From assembly GCA_900155495.1 (NCBI GenBank), contig FTLJ01000111.1, positions 1-64,000 on the forward strand: DNA of 64,000 nucleotides, read 5' to 3'. This DNA comes from Porogramme epimiltina (Eukaryota; Basidiomycota; Agaricomycetes; Polyporales; Polyporaceae). Each line of letters begins with the position of its first letter. The first letter of the stretch is position 1. Both the position numbers and the translations under genes were made by a program. Shown piece by piece: positions 35,101 through 45,587 of the stretch. A model generated the notes under the pieces. It worked only from the letters and a program-made list of their open reading frames with translations. It had not been told where the DNA came from and did no database searches.

Positions 35101-35331
35101 GGTCCTCCCTGCTTGTACTGGTATCAGTACATGTCGCTGGAGCGACGGGCTCAAGGAGAACTCTACTCACGGTGTCCGAAGCTGATGCATCATGCTGCCG
35201 TCATCAGAGTCCGAACGCGACGGGGGGTTGCTCCGGGGCCGGGACGACCCGAGACCTTTGGTGGCACTCGCAGAGCCAGGACGGGGCCCAGTGAGGTGCT
35301 TCGAGCGAGAGACGCCCTTTCCGCCACGCAT
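32165..35331 (-). CDS. C2H2-like zinc-finger protein, family member A
   Basis: Six exons (35331-35171, 35108-34965, 34383-34252, 34189-34073, 33964-33806 and 33746-32165) encode 764 residues. The N-terminal half is low-complexity with repeated acidic MDVD segments at exon ends. Near residue 260 is a small cysteine cluster (HISCDQWPPCGVC). The conserved core at about residues 575-670 reads MWGAHEIPDEVP, VYDHLKKRFEL, CAWQGC, MLKRHVETVHLG, LVCQLCG and HKRGC. It ends in an alanine run and a strongly acidic tail. Core spacing matches the proteins at 30095 and 37391. It could be a transcription regulator with an acidic activation or histone-binding tail. Intron 2 is 581 bases, ten times the local norm. 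Confidence 0.68.
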
Positions 35332-37390
35332 GGTGAGTGTGGGAGGCGTGAGTAGCGAAGAGAGGGAGAGCCGCCCTGGTGGTTAAGGAGACGAGGCTAT
35401 ATATGTTCCCTGTTCCGGATCACTCCGATGGACCGATTCGCATCCGAGCTGGATAAGAGCATTGTTAGCTGGAAGAACAAGGGCAGAGGGGAGCGGGGGA
35501 CGCTCAAATGCGTCTTACACGTTGCCAGCGCAAAAACAAAGTGGTCGTCGGCTGCTGGGCGTCTGCGGTGGTTATCGATGTGCCACGCGTCAACGCGGGA
35601 CTCTGTGCGGGAGAGAAGGCAAACACAGGCTGAGAAGAGGCACCAGATGAGCCCAAGAATAGAAAAAGGAGCGAAGAGAGAGGCAGGCGGCGCGGGCCCG
35701 TCGGTGGTGCTGGTTTGTTGAAAAGAACAATGGGTGCCGTTGGGCTTCAAATACCTTTCCGGATTAGGTAAGAGTGGTGACGGCCCTCGCTGCCGCAACG
35801 AGGCGTCGGAGATAAAAACAGCGGGCGGCCATCAGTTGATAGTGCTCACGTGCTCTGGGGTTAACCGCGACCGTGCGTCTCGGCGTGAATCGGCACGGCC
35901 GTGGTTTTTTCTAACCTTCCCTTAGCCGCACAAACCTCCGGCCTCCCCGTCGCAGCGCGGCGGGGCCACCAGAGTGTCTTGGCCTACGAAGCATGGACCG
36001 GATGCGGATGAAAGTCGCAGCCTGGGTGGTGTCACGCCGCAAACGAGTAATTTCTTCCCACCGGCCACGTTTACCCCCTCCGCCACCCTGTCCACACACG
36101 CCGTCTCCTGCCAGTATCGCGCGTCGCACACACGAAGAAACCACACGCAGGCAGCTTACAGTCTCTGTGGGATCATCTCGTGCTGCTGGGGAGTCATCGC
36201 CCCTTGATCTCCACTCGGACTTGCGCTGTTTACTAATCACCACTCTATCCCACTCGGCGTCCGATGGTACCCACTGGAAGCAGCGGCCGCTTGTTCTTTT
36301 GCGGATAGTGCCCGCCGTATTAGATTTGCCGCCGGATTCAGCTGCAAATGAAAACGGGCATAGTTGATTGCTTCTCATCGGCGGCGTGGACTACGAGAAT
36401 TAAGCGGCCAACAAAAGCAAAACGCGCTTCCCCGCCATTAGTGTGCACAGTATTAGATGCGTGTGTTGGAAGAACTTCATTCACAATACGCTTCTCGCGG
36501 AGTAATTAGACGTCTAGCGAGATGCATGAGGGATATTCACACTGCGAGCCAACTAGCTAGGCATGCGCCTACGTACCATTCAAAAAGATGGTTCGTTAGA
36601 GGTGGGACTCACAGGCATTGACTGCTCCGCCGCGTGCCTGAGATAGAGTTTCGGGCGGTGCTCGTTTCTGAGATGAAATGGCTTGTGCCACCGTCAGCTA
36701 CCCTTGAAAGCCCTGTCCTTCGTTTGGCCGAGAACTTTAAAAAAGTTGGAGCCACTCCGATATGACGACGACAGCAAAGGCAACAGCCGGCGATCATGAA
36801 GACACAGCTACCTCTAGCATGCCCTTACATCCATCCTTTGAGTTTTTTTGTTCAGGACATTCCACTCCTGAACAGCGAACCCGGAGGTCGAGGTTAAGCG
36901 CAGCTAATGCGCAAATTGCACAACACGCGGCGTCGAGACCAATGCCGTGAACCCGGGTAAACTCGGGCCGGAAGGGACTTCGATCCTCGGCATCAACCTT
37001 GCATCCGGGCCTTCCCGGGAAGTGGTTTCTTCCCAGTCCCGAGTCCCGACACCATTTGATTCCTCAACCGGTTTACGCGTCTGCGTCAGGACACCGCGAA
37101 TGTAGCTCTCACGGTTCCGTATGCTCTAACGTAACGGCATGACGCTCAATGGTGACATCACGGCGAGTTTGGGACGGGATCCGTTCCGAGATCGAGCCAC
37201 TAGAGAAGAGATGATAGCCCGCGTAAAGGAAACAGTCGTAGAGGTCATCATAGAGCCGGCGTAGGCGTAGTGTACAGGTACATGATCATGATACAGACGT
37301 GGAGAAGAGGCATGGCGGAGGTAGGGGCCGTAAGGGAAGGAGCAATGCACAACCAGCCAATGTAGTGGCCGGAGAAAGAAACCCATGCAT
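35332..37390. other. 2-kb gap with no recognised gene
   Basis: The left end is the promoter of the zinc-finger gene starting at 35331, and the right end its neighbour's 3' region. Frames at 35911-36378 (-), 35993-36367 (+) and 36762-36950 (+) overlap on opposite strands or are short, and they carry no motif. I see no RNA gene or repeat. Confidence 0.45.
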
Positions 37391-39306
37391 CTAAACATCT
37401 TCGTCTTCGTCTTCGCTCTCGCACTCCTGGTCTTCTTCATCCGAAGTTTCCCCTTCCTCTATCTCGCATTGGTATTTCCCCACCTGTTCCTCATTCTCTC
37501 GGAGCAGATTCTCCAATTGCTCCGTAGTCAGCGCCTCCCACAGGGGATGACGTTTGTGGTTGGAGTTCCTTTTCTTGGAACACCCTACGTGGCCATGTCG
37601 CTGCCCCATGTTGTCTTCGCGTGCGCTGAAGCCGCAAAGCAAGCACACTAGCACCACCGACATGTGGCTGTAGCTCTGCAGATGGTGCTTCAGCCAGTTC
37701 TGCCTGCCTCCGGAAGCCGTGCATCCGTCCATGTGACAGCGCTGCTCGTCCCCTCCTTGCTCCCGGACAATGTTGATGAGGATCCACATTGGCATGTTGC
37801 AGACAGGCACGTTGGGCGGGATCTGGAAGGGTACCCCGTCCCAGTAATGCACTTTGTTCCGGTCGAACTGGTGGGCCCATATCTGCACCGTCGTGGGCTG
37901 TGATCGTTTCGGGAAAAGCCGCGTGGGCCCTTGGTCGAATTCCCAATGCCAGGACCTCCTGTTCTGCGTGTGTACTTGCATAGTTGGCCTAGGGAGCGGC
38001 CTCACGATGACAGGGGGGCGGCTGCGCACACGCGTTGAGTGCTTCTTGTTGCTCTTCTTCGCCGCGCGAACTTTCGAAGCCGTCATGGAGCGAGTTGTGC
38101 GCGCTTGGGCGTTGGTTTTTTTGTTCGTGTCCGGCTTCGGGGATGGGGTGCGCGAAGGGAGAGGAGAGGAGAAGGGGGAGTCGTCGAAGGGAAGCTGCAC
38201 GGGCTGAGCCTCAGGTGTTCGTGAGGCATGGTCCTCCGCCATCGCCATGACAGGTGGGTCCCAATAAGTGGAGTGAAGGAAGGGAGGTTGAGGCTGAGAG
38301 TAGGGATCGATGGCGAACTGAGGAACATAGGATGGGCCTGCGAGTGACGGGAAGGCGGGTGCAAAGGGCAGCTCGTAGCCTGTGTGGACGTCAAAAAACT
38401 GTTCGGGAACATACGAGCCTTCGTGAGTCGGCGACGCATAGCCAGAGGGCGGCCAAGAGCCTGGCGGAGAGCTTGCGGGGGACACGGAAAAGGGACTAAG
38501 AACCCAGTTCCCACTTTGATCGAAGACATAAGGTCTAGTAAAAGCCAGATCAGTTTGTATCCCACAGTGTTGCGTCGCAGTTCAAGCCTACCTTGTCTGA
38601 TTCATTGGGAAGGGAAGATGATGGCCATAGCCGTTCATCAGGAAAGACTGCGTCATGTTCTGTGTGACCTGTGGCCTGTAGGATCGTCAGCGGGATAGTC
38701 GATTGAGCATAGAATATGATACACTCACTCAAGGTGAGAAGGGCCAGCCAAGAACTGAGCTGGTAGCAGGCTCATGTCAGGGGCAACCAGCGGCGCTTGA
38801 TACGGGCCATCACTGGGCATTCCCGTAACCCAATGCATGGAGCCTGTGAAAGGAATGCTCGAGAGTGTGTGAGACTCAGGAAACATGGACATAGGCTCGA
38901 AGGCCGGATTCATCGCATCGACCGCGACTCCAACGTTGTAGGCGCCCTGTGCCACCAACGACGTGTCGATTGACTTTGCGCTATCCTCTACATTTTCTCC
39001 AAGGTACATATGACTAAGGATTACGATTGGACGGTGTGGCACTGCTGAAGGGTATATAGTTACGTACGAAGTTTCCATCATTACTGGAGCATTGTCTGGA
39101 TAACAGATATCTTCTCCAAAACACCATTCTGTGGCGTTCTGTGGCTTCAGCCGTGGAGATGAAGAAGTCATTCTGAGCCCGGCCCTAGAGAACAAGACGA
39201 GTTCCCTGGTGAAGAGAGCAAGCCAAAGAATTTAGTCAACTAGAGTGGAAAGGCAGGTATGACCGATGACATACCTGTTGTCAGCATGTGTGTGGTCATA
39301 CGACAT
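37391..39306 (-). CDS. C2H2-like zinc-finger protein, family member C
   Basis: Five exons (39306-39275, 39205-39068, 39013-38729, 38675-38592 and 38534-37391) encode 560 residues. The 54-base intron between exons 2 and 3 is in frame and could be retained. The long N-terminal part is rich in Pro, Ser, Tyr and Gln, as in activation domains. A basic stretch (RAAKKSNKKHSTRVRSRPP) precedes the core. The core is about residues 400-500: VHYWDGVPFQIPP, CHMDGC, WLKHHLQSYSH, LVCLLCG and a final H..C pair. A leucine-rich helix (TTEQLENLLRENEEQ) and an acidic tail follow. It shares spacing with the genes at 30095 and 32165 but little sequence outside the core. Nuclear regulation is the likely role. Confidence 0.66.
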
Positions 39307-40034
39307 GTTGCTGGGTTGAGGATGGCGTGGAGAGGACTTGCAAGGGAAGATGGTGTGTCGAGGATGAGATTGAGAAGCTGGGTTCCATCGCGGAGCTCCT
39401 CTGCCTTTTTATTTGCTGGCTGAAGCGAGCAAGCCCGCCGCAGAGTGCGCTTTACCCTGTCCTCATCCACACACAGAACAAAGAAAACATGGTGGTCGGA
39501 CTGCACAGCCCCTCAACAGGGGTCGCTTTGGTGGTCATGCCTAATTTGGCAGGCACGCCACTCGTCGTCCCAAAGCCTTGGGCGGCTATTAGGCTGAGGA
39601 GTCGGGAGGCTGGAGCGTCCGCCCATGATGACGCGGCGCTGAAACATGGCATCTACGGTTCTTCTGCACGCGCTAGGTGACCAAAACGATGTTTATGGCT
39701 CGTGTTGGGTAGGCACCGGCCACGACGGCGCTATGAAGTTCAGAACTAACAGAGACCACGTTCAGCGCGCCACTCTCTTTGACAACACCATCAGATATTT
39801 TCCACGAACAATAGAAATGCGCCCACGCTTTATATGACAGGCGCATCGTTTCTGACAGCACCAAAGCTTTTTGAGAACATGACTTCGACGCCGGCTGAGT
39901 GCTGCAGCCCCTCTCTTTCAGGCCCTCAGATTGGCTTTGGCCTCTGACAACATTTTTCAGACTATAACACGAGCATTGGACATGGTCTCCGACTTCTTAT
40001 TTGTGTGCTACGCCCAGTCACTGTACACGATGCC
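39307..40034. other. Intergenic stretch, promoter of zinc-finger gene C
   Basis: These 0.7 kb lie between the start of the zinc-finger gene and the stop of the carboxypeptidase gene. A frame at 39288-39680 (+) runs antisense into the zinc-finger first exon and has no motif. I see nothing else. Confidence 0.45.
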
Positions 40035-42659
40035 TTATGGGGTCTCCCTGAAGCCCATAAGGAATTGCATGATCTGGAACGCAGCCTGAAAACGAACGTC
40101 ATCAGCAACCTCTCACTATCAATGCCGCAATTTACTCACCGCCGGGGAGAATTGCGGTACCCTTTATAGGAGAAGTAGCACCTATTAGCTCCAACTCGCT
40201 CCACAAAGACGAAGGGTCAATTACGCACATGTGTCCGCTCAACGCGACCTCGTAGAACGTCAGGCCGCGCTCCGTGTGCGTACGCCCAAGCGCGCCCATC
40301 CCGTCGACGACGAAACTGTCATTCTGGATCGGGGTCTGGAAGCCCTGCAATCCATTCCCTACGATACATCATAACGCCCAAGTTAGTACCCATTGCCTAG
40401 GCCCAACACGAGGATACCACTTACAAGTCATGTTCTGAATCACGATCTCCGTGCCCTCCGCGATGAGAATGAAGTCAGCGAGACCGTGGACGATCACTGC
40501 GCGCTCGCTCTTCTCGATCGCGTTCGGGAGCACGGTGAACGAGGGCGGGAGGGACTTGTCACCGCGCGGGAAGACGCGGATGTTCGAGCACTCGCTCCAG
40601 TCGACATTGGCCGGCGCATGAATGGCCGCCTTGACCTCCGGCCTGTCGAAGTAGATCGGTGACTGGGCCTGCATGATCGAGCCAGGGAAGCCGAGCACGT
40701 CCCACAGAATCGGCCACTGTAGACGGACGTGATGATTGGTAAGTATGGCGATTCAGATAGGAAGGGTGGCAAGACGCACAGTGTCGAAGATACGGTAGAT
40801 GTTGAAAGCAGGGTTGATAGTGAACGCGGCGTCGAAGATCATGTCCCAGACGTCGCATCCACGGTCGGCCTCGGTGCTCTTCCCAGGCAACGGGAGAAGA
40901 CCCTTGGGCGGGTAGGTCACGTGCTTCTCCATATAGTCGGCGTAGTTGCACTTCGCTGCGATGGCGTCAAGCTCGGCCATGAATGACTGGCTACATAGAG
41001 AATGCACGTTAACAAATATGTGGAAAGTGACACGCGCAAGGTCTCTTACTTGAATGCAAAGACGTTTTCGTACTTGTGCACGAAGTTGACTGCCGGAATC
41101 TGCTCTTGGACAACGTCCCAACCAAGTACAGCTGCACGACTGTAAGTACGTGTATGGTAATCTAAGAAGCAACAACACGTACGATCGGCAACGAAGAACC
41201 CATTCAGAGTGAGGTTGAGGGCGCCAGGGTGTTCGTAGATATAGTCGGCAAGGTCTGAAGAGGCAGTGTGAATAACCTTCTTTGTGAGAAGCGAGGGTGC
41301 AGTGCTCACATGGAACATACATTCCCGCATACTGTGGAGTTGTCAGCGCTGGTCTAGGAAATGGATAAACATCGTTGGGACTCACACTCTCGCCAGAAAG
41401 GTAAAGCTTCTTTCCCTGAAGCTCAGAGAAGATGTCGAGGAACTGCTGCAAGAACCCGACGATCTGCTCCGCGACACCAGTTTCATCCTATGTTATGCGC
41501 CCGCTTGTCAGATCCGGTGACGTATCAGTTGTACATTAAGATTCACCGTAATGTTCGGTTTGCCCTGAGAGAAGCCGGTCCCAACCGGCTGTTCAAGATA
41601 GATCATGCTGGACAGATTGGTCCAACTGAACTCGTTTTGTGTCGGATGCGCCTGGCCGTATGACCATTGGAAAGGCTAGGTAAAAATAGTGTCACGTCAG
41701 TCCTCGAGCGACACGCTGGGTGTTTCGTGCCGGAATAGAAGCTGTATGGATGCCGTGCCCCCTCAAACTCCCACCACAACGCCGCACATGAGTGTCGCAG
41801 CGTGTTTGCCAAACTCAGCTCGTAACCCGTCGGGGTCGGAGAATGGCACGCCAGAGCTGCGCTGAGAGATCCGGAGCACCACACGGAAGCCCGCGGATGC
41901 TCTAGAGCTTGCGACACCCCTGGAACACTCGCGGCCACCACACATCCACGCGTATGCATCGTAGGGTTCGCGACACTCACCCCGTTCTCTTGCAAAAGAC
42001 CTTCGAGCGAAGAACAACCAGGGCCTCCATTCGTCCTGCAAGTTCACACGCAACGTCAGAAGACCCGCAGAGACGCTTCGCCACGCGCCGCGCAGTGTGA
42101 TAAGCGGCCGCAAAGACGGGTGTGACTCACCAGAAGATGAGTTCATCGAGACTCCCTTGTGGGCCCGGCGGGAAGAACCAGAAGAAGAGCTGGAGAAAGT
42201 ACACAGATACAATGCGAAGCGCACGGTCGTGGGCAGTCAGCTTCCGTACTTGGTGAGCCCCGCATGGGGAAGCAGCTCACCTTCCGGGTCTCGTTGGGAT
42301 CGCTGCTGATAGGGATGAGGCCGGACCAACTGGGCCCAATGTCCCAATCAACATCCGGAATGGTAGTGCCGTCCACGAAGAACTCTGTGGGAAGAACCAC
42401 GCGCGGACATTAGCGAGGTGCGCACAGTGCAAACACACAACGTACCGGATGCGCGAGGGTCGGAGAACGTGATATTCTTCACTCCACTCGGGTTGGATGC
42501 GGCGCTCGCGCGGGGCATATTCGCGCGAATGCGCGCTGCCGCCTCGACCTGTTTGGCATGGATCTCGGCCTTGGATACCAACCGCGCCGAGGCGTGTTCG
42601 CCAGCGAGCGCGGTGGCGGCGAGGAGCGGGAGGAATGCGCGCGCAAGGGAACCAAGCAT
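40035..42659 (-). CDS. Secreted serine carboxypeptidase (peptidase family S10)
   Basis: Fourteen exons from ATG 42659 to the stop at 40035 encode 514 residues. Two exons are only 22 bases. A signal peptide (LARAFLPLLAATALAGEHAS) opens the protein. S10 landmarks follow: FFVDGTTIPDVDWDIGPSWSG, then ETRKLFFWFFPPG, then WTNGGPGCSSLEGLLQENG (oxyanion region). YLSGESYAGMYVPYLADYIY carries the catalytic serine in GESYAG and is assembled from three exons. The Asp lies in VHGLADFILIAEGT, and the His in LSGHMVPQFSPAAAF near the C-terminus. Several N-x-S/T sites fit secretion. It resembles the fungal cpdS-type acid carboxypeptidases used for extracellular or vacuolar peptide breakdown. Intron 4 (41676-41980, 305 bases) is much longer than the rest. 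Confidence 0.92.
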
Positions 42660-43646
42660 CGTGCAGGGGGCGCAAAGGGGGTCGCGACGACCCTCCTCGC
42701 TAACGCGACCTCCTTTTATGCACCCCCGACCGGTTCGCCCATATGATGGTACGCCGGAATCGTCTTGCGGCCCACCGAGGTCGCCATGTGGCTCACTCGC
42801 GGGGAAGGTTGCAACCCCATCTGTTACGGCATCTTGCACTGGCAGCGCATCTTATCGCGCTATTTCCGGCTCCCGTCGGTGCAAAGGAATTGGCGACCGC
42901 GGTCCACCACGCGGACAGCGTCCCGAGGAAGATGTGGGTCTTACACCGCGGCATGGCGCGCGGAAGCATACTGGTGGCACGGGAGCGAGAGTGATTTGAC
43001 CCTTTTCACAACTGATGCGGTGTGCGAACAAGGATTATATTGCGGACCGAGTGTCTTGTAACTACTACAACGAGGTACATTACTCAAGGGGCACATGTGA
43101 AGCTCACCACATACCACATGGCTCCCGAAGACGAGTGTGAGCTCTTCTTAGTGCTCGAACGACCACGGAGTGCGATACGAAATCCGGACGGTCAAGCGTG
43201 GAGAAAGCAAAAAGTTGATCTTCCACTTCGCCAGTAAAGGAGACGAAGGCATCGTACGCCGTGTCCCTAGGCATGAGCGAGTGGGGGGGTTAGGGGAGGT
43301 TGGTGACGATCGGACGGCGCACGCGAGGGGTAAAATGGAATGGCATTATCAGTGTGAGGTGTAGGAGAGGGGTAGAGTAAGGGCGGCGGTTTGGAAAACT
43401 GGAAAGAGGGCGGGAACGGGGTGGGGGAGGAAGAGGAGAGCGACGACTCGGCAAGAGCAGACGGGGAAATTTGCCTTTACGCGGGTCGCCCGGCCCTAAA
43501 CTGGTACCACGTGACTGACGCGCAGAACGCGTTGCCCGCTCGCACCAGCGCCTACCTTTGGCCAAGTTCGACTGCACTCTGGTCGCGCGACCACCCTTAC
43601 ATCCTCTCTCTCATCTCCTAAAAGTGCACGTCTCTCACCAGAAACC
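42660..43646. promoter_or_regulatory. Divergent intergenic region between the carboxypeptidase and p31comet-like genes
   Basis: About 1 kb between two divergent starts. A CACGTGAC element lies near 43507, 140 bases before the right-hand start. The region has purine-rich runs at 43270-43460. I see no gene or RNA in it. Confidence 0.4.
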
Positions 43647-45377
43647 ATGATCCTCACTCCCGCCACTGCACCACCACCACTACATCCTACACTCCTCGAA
43701 CGTTCTCCGGGTGCGAACAACACGAGCCAGACCTTGCTACTATCCTCAGCGGCTGGTCCATCCAACACGACCATAATGAATACACCACCACAAACAGAGG
43801 AACACGCAGAGGAAGAAGAAAAGGGCTTCATACAGAAGCTCAATGTCCCTACGGTGGTGTTGGATACCCCGGCTGTATCGCACACCATGGCTGCGGCTCT
43901 CGCCCTCGCGTTGCTTGGCCACACATTATTTTTGAAGAACCAAGTGCCTTTGTGCGTGCCCTATTCACTATTACCCACGAAACTCACACTCATGAGTCGA
44001 TAGCCCTGTCGCTCAGCTAGCCCGTATGCCAGGGGGTCGATCCAATCCCAAAGTTGCGAAGAAACGCGACGAGCTCCTGGCCACCTTCGACCTTCTCACC
44101 TCTCATCTCCACACCACTTTCATGGCGCTTTCCACTGCGTACGCAAAGTGCAAACTCGCAAAAACTCAGGACTCTTCTCCCGCCAACGGCGAAAATGCTC
44201 CTCCAGAACCACAAGGCGTGCACCAAGGCCGCCTTAGGACGGCGCACCTGATGTTCGTGCTGGGCCCCAGTGCGCATGCAGCAAAAGCGAGGATCATACT
44301 AACCATCGACGGGCTGGAAGTCAAGGTTTGGGGAGCACGAGTGGCCGAGGAAGTGGACTCTGATGAAGAGAGTGAAGAGGATAGCGAGTCTGATTGTTCC
44401 GAGGAGGAAGACGTCAGCGACGAGAACTCTGAAGGAGAAACCGGATCAGACGATGAAGAGGAATCAGGTGAAGATGCCAGCGATTCGGAATCGTCTGGCC
44501 CCGGCTCTGGCCCTCCAAGCTCTCGCTCACCGTCGCCTTGCTCTCCGTCGACACGTTCCCTCGCGCCTTCCCCAGAATCTCTCCCCTCCCCGCGCGTTCT
44601 TCCGACACCTTTACCTAGTCAGTCTGGCTTCGTTGTCCCTGCTGTGCCCTTGTCCTCTCAGCCTGCTTCCCAAGGATGCGTTGTCCAACAATCCACGCCG
44701 CCACCTCTGCCAGCTCCCAAAAGCGGCCCTGCTCCTTCCCAACAGACCCTCGCATCCTGCGACACCGCTCCTATCTCCCCAACACTCGTGCCAGAGCTCT
44801 CATACGCAGACGAGCAGAAGGCTCTCCGAGCTGCGGAACGTCTTCTCTCTCGCACCCTTATGAATGCTTGGGTCAACAATGCCGACGCCGGCACCGAAAA
44901 CAACCACGAACTTGGTATGTTGCACATTCTCCTGGACCACCACCTTACCGCCATCCGGCATTGCACATGCACTCGTCTATCGACTCCTCCACGTATGCTG
45001 ACACACTGCCCCCAGCCCCAACGCAAACCCATATTTTCTTGCTCGCCCCGCGCCGCTTCGTGCACCCAGCTTGGATTGCGCGTCAGAACCTCACGCGTAC
45101 TCTCGACACTGCGCTCACAACCTTCCTTCAAGAAGCCGGTGCAGTCCCGCTGCCCCCAGCTCCCGCAAAAAGCAAGCCGAAGGTGAGCAGTATGTGGAAG
45201 GGCGTGCGCACGGAGGGTGCGTGGATCACATGTGGTAGCGGGTCCGCGTTCGAGAAGGCGCGGGAGAGCGTGAAGCAGGAAGGGCAAGACGGGGGCGCGA
45301 GCGGAGGAATGGACGAGGATGACGAAGAGATTTGGTGGGCATGGGATGGCAAGATTGTGGGTTTTGCGGACTGGTAG
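43647..45377 (+). CDS. p31comet (MAD2L1BP)-like protein
   Basis: Three exons (43647-43951, 44004-44914 and 45016-45377) encode 525 residues. The tentative call rests on a pattern in order along the protein. A hydrophobic helix is followed by LFLKNQVPFPVAQLARM, like the RQQ-P-L-P-Y-x-Q-L block of p31comet. Next are SNPKVAKKRDELLATFDLLTSHL and LMFVLGPSAHAAKARI. After a long acidic insert, LRAAERLLSRTL and HIFLLAPRRFVHPAWI follow, and EIWWAWDGKIVGFADW is the extreme C-terminus, like the terminal Y-I-W-F..F-K-G-F strand. p31comet is a HORMA-like adaptor that brings Mad2 and meiotic HORMA proteins to the TRIP13/Pch2 ATPase. The ~330-residue acidic and Pro/Ser-rich insert is unusual. Without a profile search this stays probable, not proven. 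Confidence 0.55.
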
Positions 45378-45587
45378 CGGGTGTCTCTTGCTGGTATGTA
45401 GCATTTATGTGTATCTAATATGGGCTCCGCGCCCTGTACAGAGTATCCCTAGTATCGCACGCTGGACATTGCAATCAGACTAGTTGCAGTATATTTGGCA
45501 TGGAGGTCGCATCAAGAAGCTACTAGTACAGCAATGAATCCGAGATTTCTCGCGTATCAGACCATCGAGGCCGCCAAGGCCTCTGAA

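Noticed and set aside
35911..36378. Coding region in the 2-kb gap
   Set aside because: The 155-codon minus frame overlaps a similar plus frame, has no motif and no splice-linked neighbours.
39288..39680. Cysteine-containing plus-strand frame
   Set aside because: It overlaps the first exon of zinc-finger gene C in antisense and shows no signal peptide or cysteine pattern of a known small secreted protein.
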